Of a stretch of 64,000 bases of DNA, positions 35,159 through 46,433 are shown piece by piece. The DNA lies in NCBI GenBank assembly GCA_015501055.1, contig JADNYV010000047.1, forward strand, positions 124,001 through 188,000, in the 5' to 3' direction. This stretch comes from Mucidula mucida (Eukaryota > Basidiomycota > Agaricomycetes > Agaricales > Physalacriaceae). The notes beneath the pieces are model-generated. The model worked only from the letters and a program-made list of their open reading frames with translations. It searched no databases and was not told the DNA's origin. Position numbers and translations under genes: made by a program. Positions within the stretch are counted from its first letter, which is position 1. Each line of letters begins with the position of its first letter.

Positions 35159-35552
35159 TCCACCTTTGAGGTCAAGCCAATTCCGAGAACCTAAACAAAT
35201 GGCTGTTTCCCTGTGGCTTACAAGGATCCCTTCGTTGACTGCAACAAATTTAAAGAGGGTGTTCATGAAGGCAAAGCAAGCAAGCAATTGAAGGTGAGTT
35301 GGACCGGAAAAAGGCATGCTCTAAACTAGGTCAAACACCTGTATGTAGACTCTGATTGATTGTTGAGATGAACAAGCCTATTAGTGTTTTTAATCATTGA
35401 TCAGACCAAGGAGACATACTGTAAATCCATACTGATAGCTCTGACCTGCTCGGTGGCTGGTGGTTCATTGTCGTTTTATCAATTGTGGCATATCCGTGCT
35501 TAATGTCATGAAGTTTAAGTACGCTGGAACGGGGGACAAGTCGGCATAAAAG
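35159..35552. other. Intergenic between transposons
   Basis: No ORF above about 100 codons makes sense here, and no internal repeat was recognised. Confidence 0.4.
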
Positions 35553-35557
35553 CCTTG

Positions 35558-36088
35558 TGTTAGCGACTGACTATAGCCACGAGACTAAACCAGGTACCAC
35601 AGCAAGAACTAAAGAAGAAAGTGTTCGCGTTTGTAAGACTAGGCTAGGCCAGGTGTATAAACGAGATCGGAACTAAAGTACAATGATGCTACGCTACTGT
35701 TTATATACTAGTAAGTCTGTGTTTGGAACTCCTTGTCCATACATGTTTCCGCTAGGGTTAACTCCACGCCCTTAACCCAGTGTTGTATGCTACTAGTCCG
35801 TGAAACCAGTAAATATGAGTGGTAACTGCATGTAAGTAATAATACTGAAACAACCATGTGTGCTACGAGTGTCGGTGGTGTGTATACAATAGGAAGTCCA
35901 TGAGGTATTGGCATGTATGATGTCATCCATGTGTTGGGGGTGTGTCCGACATGAGTACGGCTTCGGTAATGAAAAGGGGTATGATCGGTGACAAAACAGA
36001 TGATGAAACAGTCCGTTGGTTGATAAGACAAGGCCCCCGATAAGATATGATAAGATGTAAAAATGTGAAAATATGGCAATTCATAACA
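35558..36088 (-). mobile_element. Solo LTR, 531 bp
   Basis: The segment begins TGTTAGCGACTG and ends CATAACA, giving the inverted ends TGTTA/TAACA, and is bordered by the 5-bp duplication CCTTG at 35553-35557 and 36089-36093. On the minus strand a TATATAAAC lies about 390 bases from the upstream end, as expected at a U3/R border. No internal retroelement sequence is attached, so this is a recombination product left after loss of the rest of the element. The 144-codon minus-strand ORF inside it (35708-36142) is not a gene. Confidence 0.85.
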
Positions 36089-36093
36089 CCTTG

Positions 36094-36519
36094 TCCCTAA
36101 TGGCCTGAGGAGTGTGATCAACAGTATCACACAGACAATCATTTTGCGTTAAGATGGATGAAAGAAAGACCTTATTCTTGACCCAGCGGATAGCGGAAGC
36201 CCTGATACTTCTCAACTTTGTGGATCGTTGAATGAGACACCATATTCATCTCAATCCTAGTAGCCCGGCTCTGTGGCGGCACTCAAGTACTATGGGACGG
36301 AGGGCAAGGTTGTTTTTGTTGTCCTGACGTCCCGCATATCTAGGGCGAACTAGAAGGACTCGGCGCGCATGTGGTGGGCAACAATTGAGACCATGTGCCG
36401 TCAACACAATCCAAACCGCGTCGCGGGAGAGGAATCGGAACCGAAAGCGGCTGTCAGAGATGTATGATCCATCACCAATCTCGCACCACTCAAAGTCCTT
36501 CCTTCTGACAATCGGCTGC
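36094..36519. other. Intergenic
   Basis: Mixed-composition sequence without ORF logic, ending where repeat R2 begins. Confidence 0.35.
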
Positions 36520-37700
36520 TTCGAGTGTTTCTAAACCCCGATTTGGTGGGCACGCACCGTTATCAGAAGATTCACTCTGAGTTTACCTTGTTCTTCTTTG
36601 AGGTTTGTCCATCAAGAGGCGGAACCCCAAGTAATGAGGCGTGTCGAGTGACAGAGAGAAACAGCTGGCATGGAAGGATACGTGGTGTGAAGGAACGGAC
36701 CAATCGAGAAGTTGTCTATGAAAGACACCAACCAGGCTGTAAAGCTTGGCAGGCGTTGAAGACTTGGCTAAATTGAAGAAAGCGACACCGCTTGCGGACG
36801 TTCAAGGACAGGGTGCAACACTTCAACCTCGGTGAGGCGAAAGGTTGGCGCCAACTAAACCTTTTGACCGCAAAGCCACCGTGAAACGACGTTGCCTTGA
36901 TTTAAGCCACAATGTTTTGCAATCACAATCCGTTTTCTGTTTGAAAGGACCTGAACGTTCCTCAAAAATTCATCGCGTTACAGAGGGGGTTACAAGATGA
37001 GGAAGGGATACCGCTTCAGTGAATCAGACCAATCTCAAGTAGGAAGTCGAAGAATGCCTTCATTGTAGAGACTCCGAGTAGAGAGAGCTGGAGCTGGACA
37101 CTAAGGCACCGTCGAGAGGAGTCGTAAGTTATGAACGCTTGGCAGTTGCCGTTAGAGGGCAGATAGTTAGTGAGATGATTCTCATCGAGCCCAGGAAGCC
37201 AGCATAGCCAATAGCGGGGCCGTCGGCTACGTCGGTGTCACTTTGGAATCTAAGTACAGCAATACTTCATCCAATCTTGAGGCTAGTGCAAGGCAGATCT
37301 ACAAGTAATCAATTGAATTGCCGGAGGAGATGTCCTCACCTTGTCCTAGCCTTGAGGGATCCAAGTAATAACTTGTTGGAAGTTTGAATACATAAAGGAC
37401 TAAAGATTGCGAGCGCCGAAAGTTCAAGACAAGTCGCCGGAAACTCGGCAGTCGTGGTCAGAAGTCGGGGGAGTCAGTGGGATGAATCCCATCGGCCCCG
37501 ATGAGCAGCCTTGCGGACACATAGAAAATATCATGCGGTGGTTTGATATCATCAGCAGCAGGATGCAAAGTAAAGTGTGGCGCAAAGAAATCTCGACTTT
37601 GGCATGTGTCATGGTACAGGGGTTTGTGGGCGGCAGCGATTGGGACTCGTAAGGCAAAGTCGCCGGGACAGCTTCCCGGGATGGCCTCACTGTAAAAGAT
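36520..37700 (+). repeat. Repeat R2, copy 1
   Basis: This 1.2-kb block is matched in reverse complement by two adjacent copies at 42430-45862. Shared landmarks are FFFEVCPSRG-coding words near 36590, the palindrome TTGGCGCCAA near 36843, GCGTTACA near 36975, GGTGTC near 37243 and the segment reading CGATGGGATTCATCCCACTGACTC on the minus strand near 37490. Small ORFs occur (83 and 81 codons) but conservation between copies includes frame-changing indels, so coding is doubtful. Transposon ends could not be fixed. Confidence 0.65.
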
Positions 37701-38999
37701 ACAATTGTTCTGTGCCCTACCAGTAGCCCACAATGGGCGTGCAAGGCGATTTCCAATACCTAAATACCTTTGACCAGTTTTGAGCTGAGTTGGAGGCAAA
37801 CAACGGGATTGGCTAGCTCCAAAGGAACATGGTGGTTGAGATTCACGTTGTGACCGTGTGGGCTCGACAAACCGCGCGCGTCGCGTTCAGAGATAAATTA
37901 TTACTCAGTAATCACACTCAAATTCCGATCTGACGCCCAGAACCAATAGCACGCACGCACTCCTTGAAATTCTTCCTTCAGACGGACGGGTATCCAAAAA
38001 GAAAACGCCGGCTGCCATCGAAAACGTGTACACGTCCATCGCGTTTATTCTGAATACTACTTAGTACTCACGAAGCTACCAACGCCACTCAATCCCGAGG
38101 CGTACGTGTCGAAGCCCCCGATGAAAGCGTAATAGTGGAGAACGGTCGAGTAGCGACAGAATAGGGCACGAGGTCGGAGATAAGTCCTCAGTACCCGCGG
38201 GAGTCAGTATCTACGAAAGCACGAGGCCACCCCTTTCATGATCACGCTTGTCAGTCTAGCGCCACAATACACGCCACGTATCTTCTCTTCGGCCACAATT
38301 GGACACCACGTAAATAAGCAGATCAACAGCACACAAACAACACAGTTTACAAAATACATAACGTATAGACAGAGATCAGGCCCCTTCCCGCAGGACAGAT
38401 GGGATAAACTAAGATATTCTTGGAGATGGGGAGGAGGAGGAGTTACGCTGGGGAAGCAAAAGAGTCCTGCCGACAACAAAACGCACAGGAAAACATACGA
38501 GGGCTATACAAATATAGGTGAGGGATAAAGAAAGTGGCAACACTTCTAACAGACAGGAAAGACGACGAATAGATCGCCTCGCGCAGAAGAGTGAGAGAGA
38601 GGTCTATTTTTGTCGGGTTTTGGGCGAAGAGGGAAAAGGAGGAGAACGGATGGTACTTTTGTTGTACAATATGTACAATGAGGCCCGCTGGAGAAGCCTC
38701 ATACACCCAGCCACCGGAAATTGAAACAATGTCGCGCTCGTCAGATTGCCGGGAGGTTTTGTTCGCGTACGGCGTGGCGGCAGCGCGAGTAGCAGCGCCG
38801 AGCAGTCGACATGGCCAAGAAGATAGTCTGCCGGAAAGAGCGAGAAATAGAGAGGACTATAAGGTATGCCGCGGAAAAGGAAAAGCCGGAAGGGAATAAA
38901 CAATCGTTGCGCTGAGGAGGGATTGTGAACAACAAATAATGTAGATGTAGTATATACTTTTCGAACAGATGGGAACCAACCGACCGACCGACGAGTCGA
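37701..38999. other. 3' flank of SFP1 and spacer
   Basis: About 1.3 kb without a recognisable gene. The part next to 39000 is likely the long 3'-UTR of the SFP1 gene. ORFs of up to 102 codons on both strands overlap one another and look accidental. Confidence 0.4.
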
Positions 39000-41333
39000 T
39001 TAACCAGCCATGGATATGTCGAGCCCAACAGACGACGTTGGCGTGTACATCACTGGAGCGTATTGCTGTTGATGCGTCTGGTGCTGAACGACGATCTCCT
39101 GCGGCTGCTGATGTTGCGGTTGGTAATGATGTTGCTGAGCAAACTGCACGCGCTGATGCTCGGCATAGCGTTGTTGATACGCTAGGTTGGGGAATTGAGC
39201 GGACTGAGGACTCGTGTATTGTTGGTGGGGGTGAGAGTTTGCTGGGTTTAAACCGCTCGCAGATACGGGGGTTCCCGTACGGCTTAAACTCGTGGACCGG
39301 CTGGGAGGTGAGCTCTTGTTGGATTGGCGCGCCTTGCGACCTTCCCGTTCGCCTCGGACTGCACTCCCTTCGCGGCTATTGCTCCCACTACTACCCCCGT
39401 TACCCAAGCATTCGTGTACACCGCTGGCCAGCATCGCCAGGCCGACGGCTCCATGTTCCCCAGAGTGTTGGTAATGATATCTCAAGCCGTTCATATTTTT
39501 GTACCGGCGTTGACAATCCCCAACACCGCATGCGAAAGGCCGAAGGCGTCGCTCAGCCTCTCGTTCGACCTCGCGCATCTCCGCATCTGTGATCTCCGGA
39601 TACGGAGAAGTGGGTGTCGAGGGATTAGAGGGCAGTGGCGTGTTCGGCTGGGAATCGCCCGCCGCCGCCGCCCGGTCACGACGCTTTTTGTCGAGGAGCT
39701 GCTGTACGTGCTCAAGGTCTTTGGGCGGCGCAAAGTTACAGCTCCCGTGCGTCATATGATATTTAAGACCTGATGATTGCTCAGATTACAAATAAAGCGG
39801 AAGCGAAAGATACGAACCATTCGCCTGCTTATAGCTCTTGTTGCAGTTGGGCTTGGGGCACTTGAATGGTTTAGAAAGTAAGAGTGAAGTCGGCGGACGT
39901 TGCATTGATGCTGTCAGACGCGCTGCAGCTTCTTTGGGTGCGTTGGGTAGAGCCGATGATGAACCACTCGCCGTGATGGTGATTGGAGTCGCTTTGCCGG
40001 TGACAACATTTGGCGGAGGCGCCTGAGTCTGAGGCGACGGCACTCGACTCGTGCTGGGAGTGCTCTCCGGAGTGGCAGTATTTGAGAATAAGAGCGCAGG
40101 AGGCACACACTCCTCGATAGCTCCAGCCAGACTGCTACTGCTCCTCTGGGCGCGTACAGTGCCCATCATACCAAAGTTGTCCATTCCCTCTTTTGCGCCT
40201 GGCATTCCTACCATGTAATCGGCAGCATAGCGACCATAAGTGTTAAAGGGGTCGACATGCGGACTATGAGGTGTATTGGGGTGACTACTGTGAGCGTTGT
40301 TTGATGGGAATGACAGATTCAGGGTGGGACGATTGGGCTGGGTGGTGCGACAGGCGTATTCGCGTTGGCAAGTGACGACGGAGTCGTGGAAGTCGGAGAA
40401 GAGCGACGAAGAAACGTCTTGGTGTCGAAGCGGCAACAGGCATGCCATGGGAAAGACTGTTGGGGGACGGCGGCTGGGAAACATACGGTGAGTGAGGGAG
40501 GTGTTGAGTGAGCAAGTGACTTGAAATTGTACTTGCTGCTTATCCAAATAGAAATTTGGTTGGTGACCATTGATTGCGGGTGATGGGTACGCAGACAAAG
40601 GCGTAGACAGCGGTGTGTCTGGAGGAGTGGGTGCACCGGGCGAAGAGCGGGCGCTGGGCGTCGCGGACGGCGGTGGGGCCTCAATATCCATTTCGTCCGG
40701 ATCAAAGGCGACGTTGTAAGAGGCCTGCTGTACAGGCGCAGACTGCGACTGGTTGGGCGTGTATGGTGGCACAGATGTCTGAGAGACAACCTGTGGATTG
40801 AAGGGAACCTGGAGCTGCGCCTGAGGACTTGACTGGTCGATTACAACGACATGGACTTCCTCAAAGTGTTCGAGCAGAGCATGCAGGTCAGTCAGATGAA
40901 GACCGCAACAACTGTAATCTCGGCACTAGACTCGCGTTTCAGATGACGCGATAACGGGCAAGACGAGCGACTTACAAACTCTCTTTCGCGGTCGAGTACG
41001 CCGTATGCATTGATGACCTCTGAGTCGAGTTGCGGTTTCTGACTAAACCAGAGTCAGGTCAACGTCGCGGTCCAGGACATGCACGTACTCTGGAGAGCCG
41101 ATTGTATGGTCCATAGGACTCCCTTGGAACCGCATACCCAGGCCAAACGAGGTGGAGCGCCACGAGATGGGCGATCCCAGGAAATGGCGAGTGTATGATG
41201 CTGGATTGAACGAGCCGTTGCCATTAGAGCCCGTGTAAGAGCCCGACGACATGGTGTAGTCGACATTGGTGGAATTAGAGATATGATTACGGGGGCTGCC
41301 GCGGGATGGGAGAGCAATGGGCTGCGTAGACAT
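39000..41333 (-). CDS. SFP1: Sfp1-type split C2H2 zinc-finger transcription factor
   Basis: ATG 41333 begins MSTQPIALPSRGSPRNHISN. An N-terminal finger is formed across an intron (CCGLHLTDLHALLEHFEEVH). The C-terminal split fingers are the diagnostic part: PFKCPKPNCNKSYKQANG, then after an intron LKYHMTHGSCNFAPPKDLE, a Pro/Ser linker, and RPFACGVGDCQRRYKNMNG LRYHYQHSGEHG. The tail is Gln/His-rich. In yeast Sfp1 drives ribosome-biogenesis genes downstream of TOR; here a growth-control role is inferred from family. The low-complexity middle (about 40320-40435) switches reading frame twice (MPVAAS to RFDTKTF, then to LNLSFPSNN), each change equal to one missing base. A GGGA/CGACGA-rich leader lies upstream. 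Confidence 0.85.
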
Positions 41334-42429
41334 GGCGCGCTATAGAGCTATAAGGTAATATGGATACAGTGATACAAGGACCGGAAATGTCGACCAAAGA
41401 GCGAGCAGAGCAGCACCGCGGGCGTGGACAGCGGCAGCAGCGGCGACGACGACGATAGCGACAACAACGACGACGGGACGGAGGGAGGGAGGGAGGGACA
41501 GTCGGCGGACGGAGGAAGGGTGGTTGAAGGGTGGCTCTATTTAGAAGCTTCCCAAGTTTCATGGCCTTTAGTAAACAAACCACAACAATAGGCGGCTCGG
41601 ACCGCATCCTTTCCCTTACCCGAATTGGGGCGTCGTCTGTACCGCCACAGCAGCCCGACGGTCTGACGCAGTTGCATTGCGGTCCAACCGTCTTTTGAAA
41701 TTGCTCACTGATGTACTTTGGGGACTTTCCTTAGTAGCACGCGACTTATTCGTTGTCACTCCACCATGCGAATCCACCATATCAAGCACAGCGATTGCCT
41801 GCTGTCGATATGGCCGCTCAACACGCATGTTGCCTCATGTCTGCCGTAGTAATTTATCACTATCACATCTCTATCTCCCGGACCCGCTAAACATACCGCA
41901 TCCTCGCGCGTCTTTCACCCTGCGCCACATGTCACGTCAACTTGTTGTTCGCCAATTCGTCGCGCGTCTTTCAGCCTATACAGCCACAAGCAATAGTAGC
42001 GCGCGCTCGGACTTTGTTGCGACTCTACTTGGAAATCACGCGCTCCGGCTTCGGAAGTACTTCTCAACTCATTCCGCTGCTACGACACCGGTTACGACAC
42101 CCATCAAACTTGCTTCCCTTTTACACCTACCCTTCATCGCAAAACGTAACCCAACAAGTCTGATACCGAATAGGTCTTTCTCAGTCTCTGTACTCGTCCT
42201 ACAATCGCCATACAGCGCACACGCTATGTCCCATCATTGGCTTGTTGCCTCCGTGGGTCAAGGCCTTATTTGAGAGTCATCGTGGTGGCCGACTCATCGC
42301 GCGAGAATTCCAAAATCGCGCAGGTATCTGCATCACGTGCTCAGCGACACCATTTTTTGTGCCTCATATCATCTCGAATTGGAGTGGCTTTGGGGACCGT
42401 CGACGGCCGATAACTCTATCCTTCAAACA
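41334..42429. other. SFP1 upstream region with short tandem repeats
   Basis: GAGGGAGGGAGGGAGGGA-type units near 41480-41500 and CGACGACGAC/GACAACAACGACGACG runs near 41440-41475 lie in the likely 5'-UTR or core promoter. A 198-codon plus-strand ORF (41677-42273) has no recognised features. Confidence 0.5.
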
Positions 42430-45400
42430 ACTTGGAGCAAGGTGAGGACATCTCCTCGCTGATTGCTATTGTTTCCTTGTAGATCTGTCTTGTGGTAGCC
42501 TCAAGATTGGATGAAATACTGCACATATATGGGGGGCGTTCTGGGGAATAATTCAAATGTTCACTTTTTCACTTTTTGTACTCACTTTTCCTAAAGTTGA
42601 GATTGTCCTGAATATGTTCACTTACACTTTTCATATTTGGTGTTGACATCTGTAGAGACATGAATGCAAGGTTGGAGTTCTTGCAAGAGCGGCGCGGCGC
42701 AACGTCGGTGGTGTCATGTCGCGTCAAAGCCGCGCCGGATTTCCCACGCCTGTACTAAGTCCTTAAGCCCCAGCAGCAATGAAAGGGAGATTCAATTAAT
42801 TTGTAGGAGCTGGCTCCAGTGGCAAAGGCTACTTTGTTTAGGTGGTGCAGGAACAGGCAGACAGTGATGACTCTGGGTTCATAGTGTCACATGAAGCCTT
42901 TGAACGGTAGAGGCCAAATTCTTCTCCTGCCTGCACTTACTCAGGCAACAGTGTTTTTTCAAGGATACAATGGACAAACAACCACCCCGGTTGTCGCCAA
43001 TGTTCATATTAACCACACTTGCAACTCTGCCATTGCACGCGTGCACCTCCCTGATGCAGACCTGCACACTGACACACTGCTCTTGGACTGAATCTAAATT
43101 ATTGAGTGATATTACACCGTGTCCTCATTCATATTGTTGTAGTTGTCAAAGCAAGACATTGGACAAACGAGATGACATGTGTAGGAAAGACCCCAAAACA
43201 ATTTCTGGGGGTTGGCAAACACGATTTAGTAGTGAATGATAACGTGGGTCTGGTACGGATCCTCGAGACCTCACCCAACTCGTACCCCGCACATCACCCG
43301 TACCCGGAGCGTTGGGTACGGGTCGCCCGCCATTTTGCCCGCGGGTATGGAACGGGTGACGAGTGTCCCCGTACCCGTCAGGAAACGGCCATGAGAGTTT
43401 GTGCTCGCCGACGACCCCCGAGCAATTGCGCGGGGGTTAGCGACGTGCACGATACACATTGGCGAGGCCCCGGCTACTTGCAAAAGCAAGAACTGCGGCT
43501 CGACCAAGTGCATCAAGGTGGGGGGGATGTAGGACATGGTGAGACATGACAAGAATCCGGAGGTGGCGAGGAGACAATGCATAAGAAAAGACAGAGAAAA
43601 GACGCACATTTAAGGCTGGATACACTGCAATGCCTTCCAGCCAAATCCTTGAGAGATTTGATACATCCACCTGGCAGGTCTGTCCGTGCGCCTTGCTCGT
43701 TGAGAGAGCCCAATGAGAAAAAGACTATGGTTGGCCCAACAGCTGTTGTAAGCTATCCACGCGAAGACGCCGATATACGAAGACAAGTGGTGGGGGCCAA
43801 GTCGGCTCAAATAGTCTGGTAGCATTGATGCGTCTTCCTGATGGCTGACGCGTCGTAAGTCATCCGGAAATGGCGCCGTCACGCAGACGAGCGCCAGAAT
43901 GCGCCCCGGAACGCATCCGAGGGTGCAGCGGTCACACATGCTCTGATTTGACAGCCGGACCACAGAGCCTGCAAAGGTGTTCACTCCGAGAGGATTGAAC
44001 ACAATTGGCTTGTAAAGCAGCTCAGTGCTCCGCTGGCAGGAGACAGTCCAAGAGTGACAGTTCGTGGTTGGAGAATAAGAGGCGGATCAAAGGCTTACTA
44101 CTTCGTGTGTCCTAAAGTAGATATCTCAATTAATATTATCGAGAATCAATTAAAACACCAAATGGAATGTTCAGCGCGGGCGGAATGGCCGCCTCGACGG
44201 GCTAAAATGTCCGGAGTGAGCAGAATTCAAAAGTGAAAACGGAATTCAGCTCACTTCAGCGGAATAAAAAGTGACCACGGAAAGTGAAGATGATGCATGA
44301 AAATGTGATGAAGTGAGTAGTCAGATGCTCTGAATTATTCCCCAAAATACCACCCATATCCTTAGAGTCCTTGTACTGTGCGCGAGGTGACGACACCGGC
44401 GTACTAGCCAACGGCCGCGCTATTGGTTAACTGCCTTGCCGGGCTCAATGGGAATCACCTCACTTTATAACTATCTGCCGTCTGACCACAACTGCCGAGC
44501 GTTCACAATTCCATTATGACTCATTTCAATGGCACATTAGTCTTCAGCTCCAGCTCTCGTTCTACTACTCAGAGTCTCTATGACAATGAGATTCTCGGAC
44601 TTCCTACTTGGGATTTCCCTTTATCATCTCATGACGCGCCTTATGACGCTATTTAGTACTCGGGGAATGTTTAGGTCTTTTCAAACAGCAGGCAGACTCG
44701 ACCATCGTGGCGTAAATCAAGGCGACGCTGTTTCTCAATGGCTTTTGCGGTCAACAGGTGAGCGAAAGAGACACTGAGGGTAACTGTCTAGATATCATCT
44801 AATGGGGCACGGAATGATTGTATGTTTTACAGCAAGGCCATCTCGGGAAGCTGTCCCTACCTCGGATGCTTTGCCTTACCAGCCCCAGTTTCTGCCGCCC
44901 ACAAGTCCTGCATCACGACACATCCCAAAGTCGCAATTTCTTTGCGCCACACCTCACCTTGCATCCTGCTACCGATGAATTCAAACCCAATTCAAACCAG
45001 TACGTGACCCTGTGTAGTGTCCTATCACCGGGCATCGGGCCTGATGGGAATCATTCCACTGACTCCCCGACTTTCGACCACGACTGCCGAGTTTCCGGCA
45101 ACTTGTCTTCAACTCCCGGTGAGCGGAATCTCTAGCGCTGGAATCTTCGAGCCGCTGAGTATATTCTCAGTCCTTGATGTATTCAAAGTTCAAACAAGTT
45201 GTATCTTGACCACAGCTGCAGAGCGTTCACGACTTACGACTCATCTCGCGTAGCCATCGACACTTGCTCGTTACAATACGGCTAGGTTACCTGGCTACGT
45301 CTCGCGGCGTTAGTCTGCAGCTCTTGCTACTCGGAGTCTCTACAACGATGTGATTCTCCGATTTCCTACTTGATTCACTGAAGCGGTATCCCTTCCTCAT

Positions 45401-45862
45401 CTCGTAACTCCCTTTGCTGTAACGCGATTAGTGACTGGGGGAACGTTTAGGACTGTCTTTCACGCACTCCTACTCTCACAAAGTTTAGTTGGCGCCAACT
45501 ATTCGCCTCAACCGAGGCTTGAACTCTTTCTCCCTGCCCTTGAACTTCCGCAAGCGATGTAGTTTTCTCAAGTTCGGCGAAGTCCTCAACGCTGCCAAGC
45601 TTTACACCATTGTCGGTGTCTTTCACGGACAACTTCTCGATTGGTCCGTTCCTTCCCACCATGTATACTTCCATGCCAGCTGTTTCTCTCTGTGACTCGA
45701 CACGCCTCATGATCACTTGGGGTTCGGCCTCTTGATGGACTGACCTCAAAGAAGAACAAGGTAAACTCAGAGTGAATTTCGGCGCTCTTCTGATAACGGT
45801 ACGTGTCCGCCAAATCGAGGTTTAGAAACACTCGAAGTGGTCGATACCCGTATGAACTCAAG
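42430..45862 (-). repeat. Repeat R2, copies 2 and 3, split by an inserted TIR element
   Basis: 42430-42526 and 44360-44790 together match copy 1 from about 37345 down to 36860 on the minus strand; the gap between them is exactly the TIR element 42527-44359. Next to this, 44810-45862 matches about 37700 to 36520 with an internal deletion. The 45586-45861 ORF translates to a FFFEVSPSRG-containing peptide that parallels copy 1. Thus two inverted R2 copies stand head to tail. Confidence 0.65.
42527..44359. mobile_element. 1.83-kb TIR element without transposase, inserted in repeat R2
   Basis: The left end ATATGGGGGGCGTTCTGGGG continues GAATAATTCA; the right end in reverse complement is ATATGGGTGGTATTTTGGGG then GAATAATTCA. 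These are about 30-bp imperfect inverted repeats. Next to them are CACTTTTT words on the left and AAAAGTGA words on the right (subterminal repeats). On both sides the flanks match contiguous sequence in R2 copy 1 near 37255, which shows the insertion. No clear target duplication could be fixed. The interior has only unassignable short ORFs and a CCCGTACCCG-rich patch near 43300-43380. Confidence 0.7.
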
Positions 45863-46433
45863 AAGCAAAGTCCCCGTAGGTTGAAGTAACATGGCGGTGG
45901 GCGGCAAGCCTCGGGATGGCGGGACTTGAACTCGCCATATATGCGTAACCTTGCATATCATGAATTGACCGAAAATAGAGCCGTCATTGCCAAGATTTAC
46001 GCTCTTCTCGATAGCAAAATAGGAAGGAGTGTTCTAATGTCGTACGACCGCGCCATCTTTCATGCGACGAAGTACGTACCTATTGAATTGGATGATTGAG
46101 TCTATTCTTCTTCAGATGCATATGATAGGTTAACCACACATTGGGATCCAGAGCAGGGTACCCTGGTCAACCTCGCCTTTGCTATCTTTTGCAATTGACA
46201 CTCCCACACGTCCACAACGTTGATGAGAGGCTGCTCCTGGTGGCTGCAGATTACAATGCAGCGGCGCGATCTCTACGGGCCGACGTATTGCACCCGAAGC
46301 CAAAAACATACTCGGAACGAGATGCCGCCCCTAAAATACTTTGGTCTTGTGTTGATCAGATTTCATTTTACAGCGATTGGATGGCTGCCCTCCTTGTTGT
46401 GCGTTCGAACCATCATCACCACGGGCGGCGACT
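45863..46433. other. Upstream region of EamA transporter 1
   Basis: No ORF or repeat of note was seen. The likely promoter and leader are here; a CATCATCACCACGG stretch directly precedes the start codon. Confidence 0.4.

Noticed and set aside
35708..36142. 144-codon minus-strand ORF with hydrophobic stretches
   Set aside because: It lies largely inside the solo LTR and crosses its border and target duplication, so it is not a gene.
39324..39773. 149-codon plus-strand ORF
   Set aside because: It is antisense to the C-terminal zinc-finger exon of SFP1, which has clear C2H2 motifs.
41677..42273. 198-codon plus-strand ORF upstream of SFP1
   Set aside because: Arg/Ser/Thr-rich composition with no recognisable domain or intron logic; overlapping frames are equally open.
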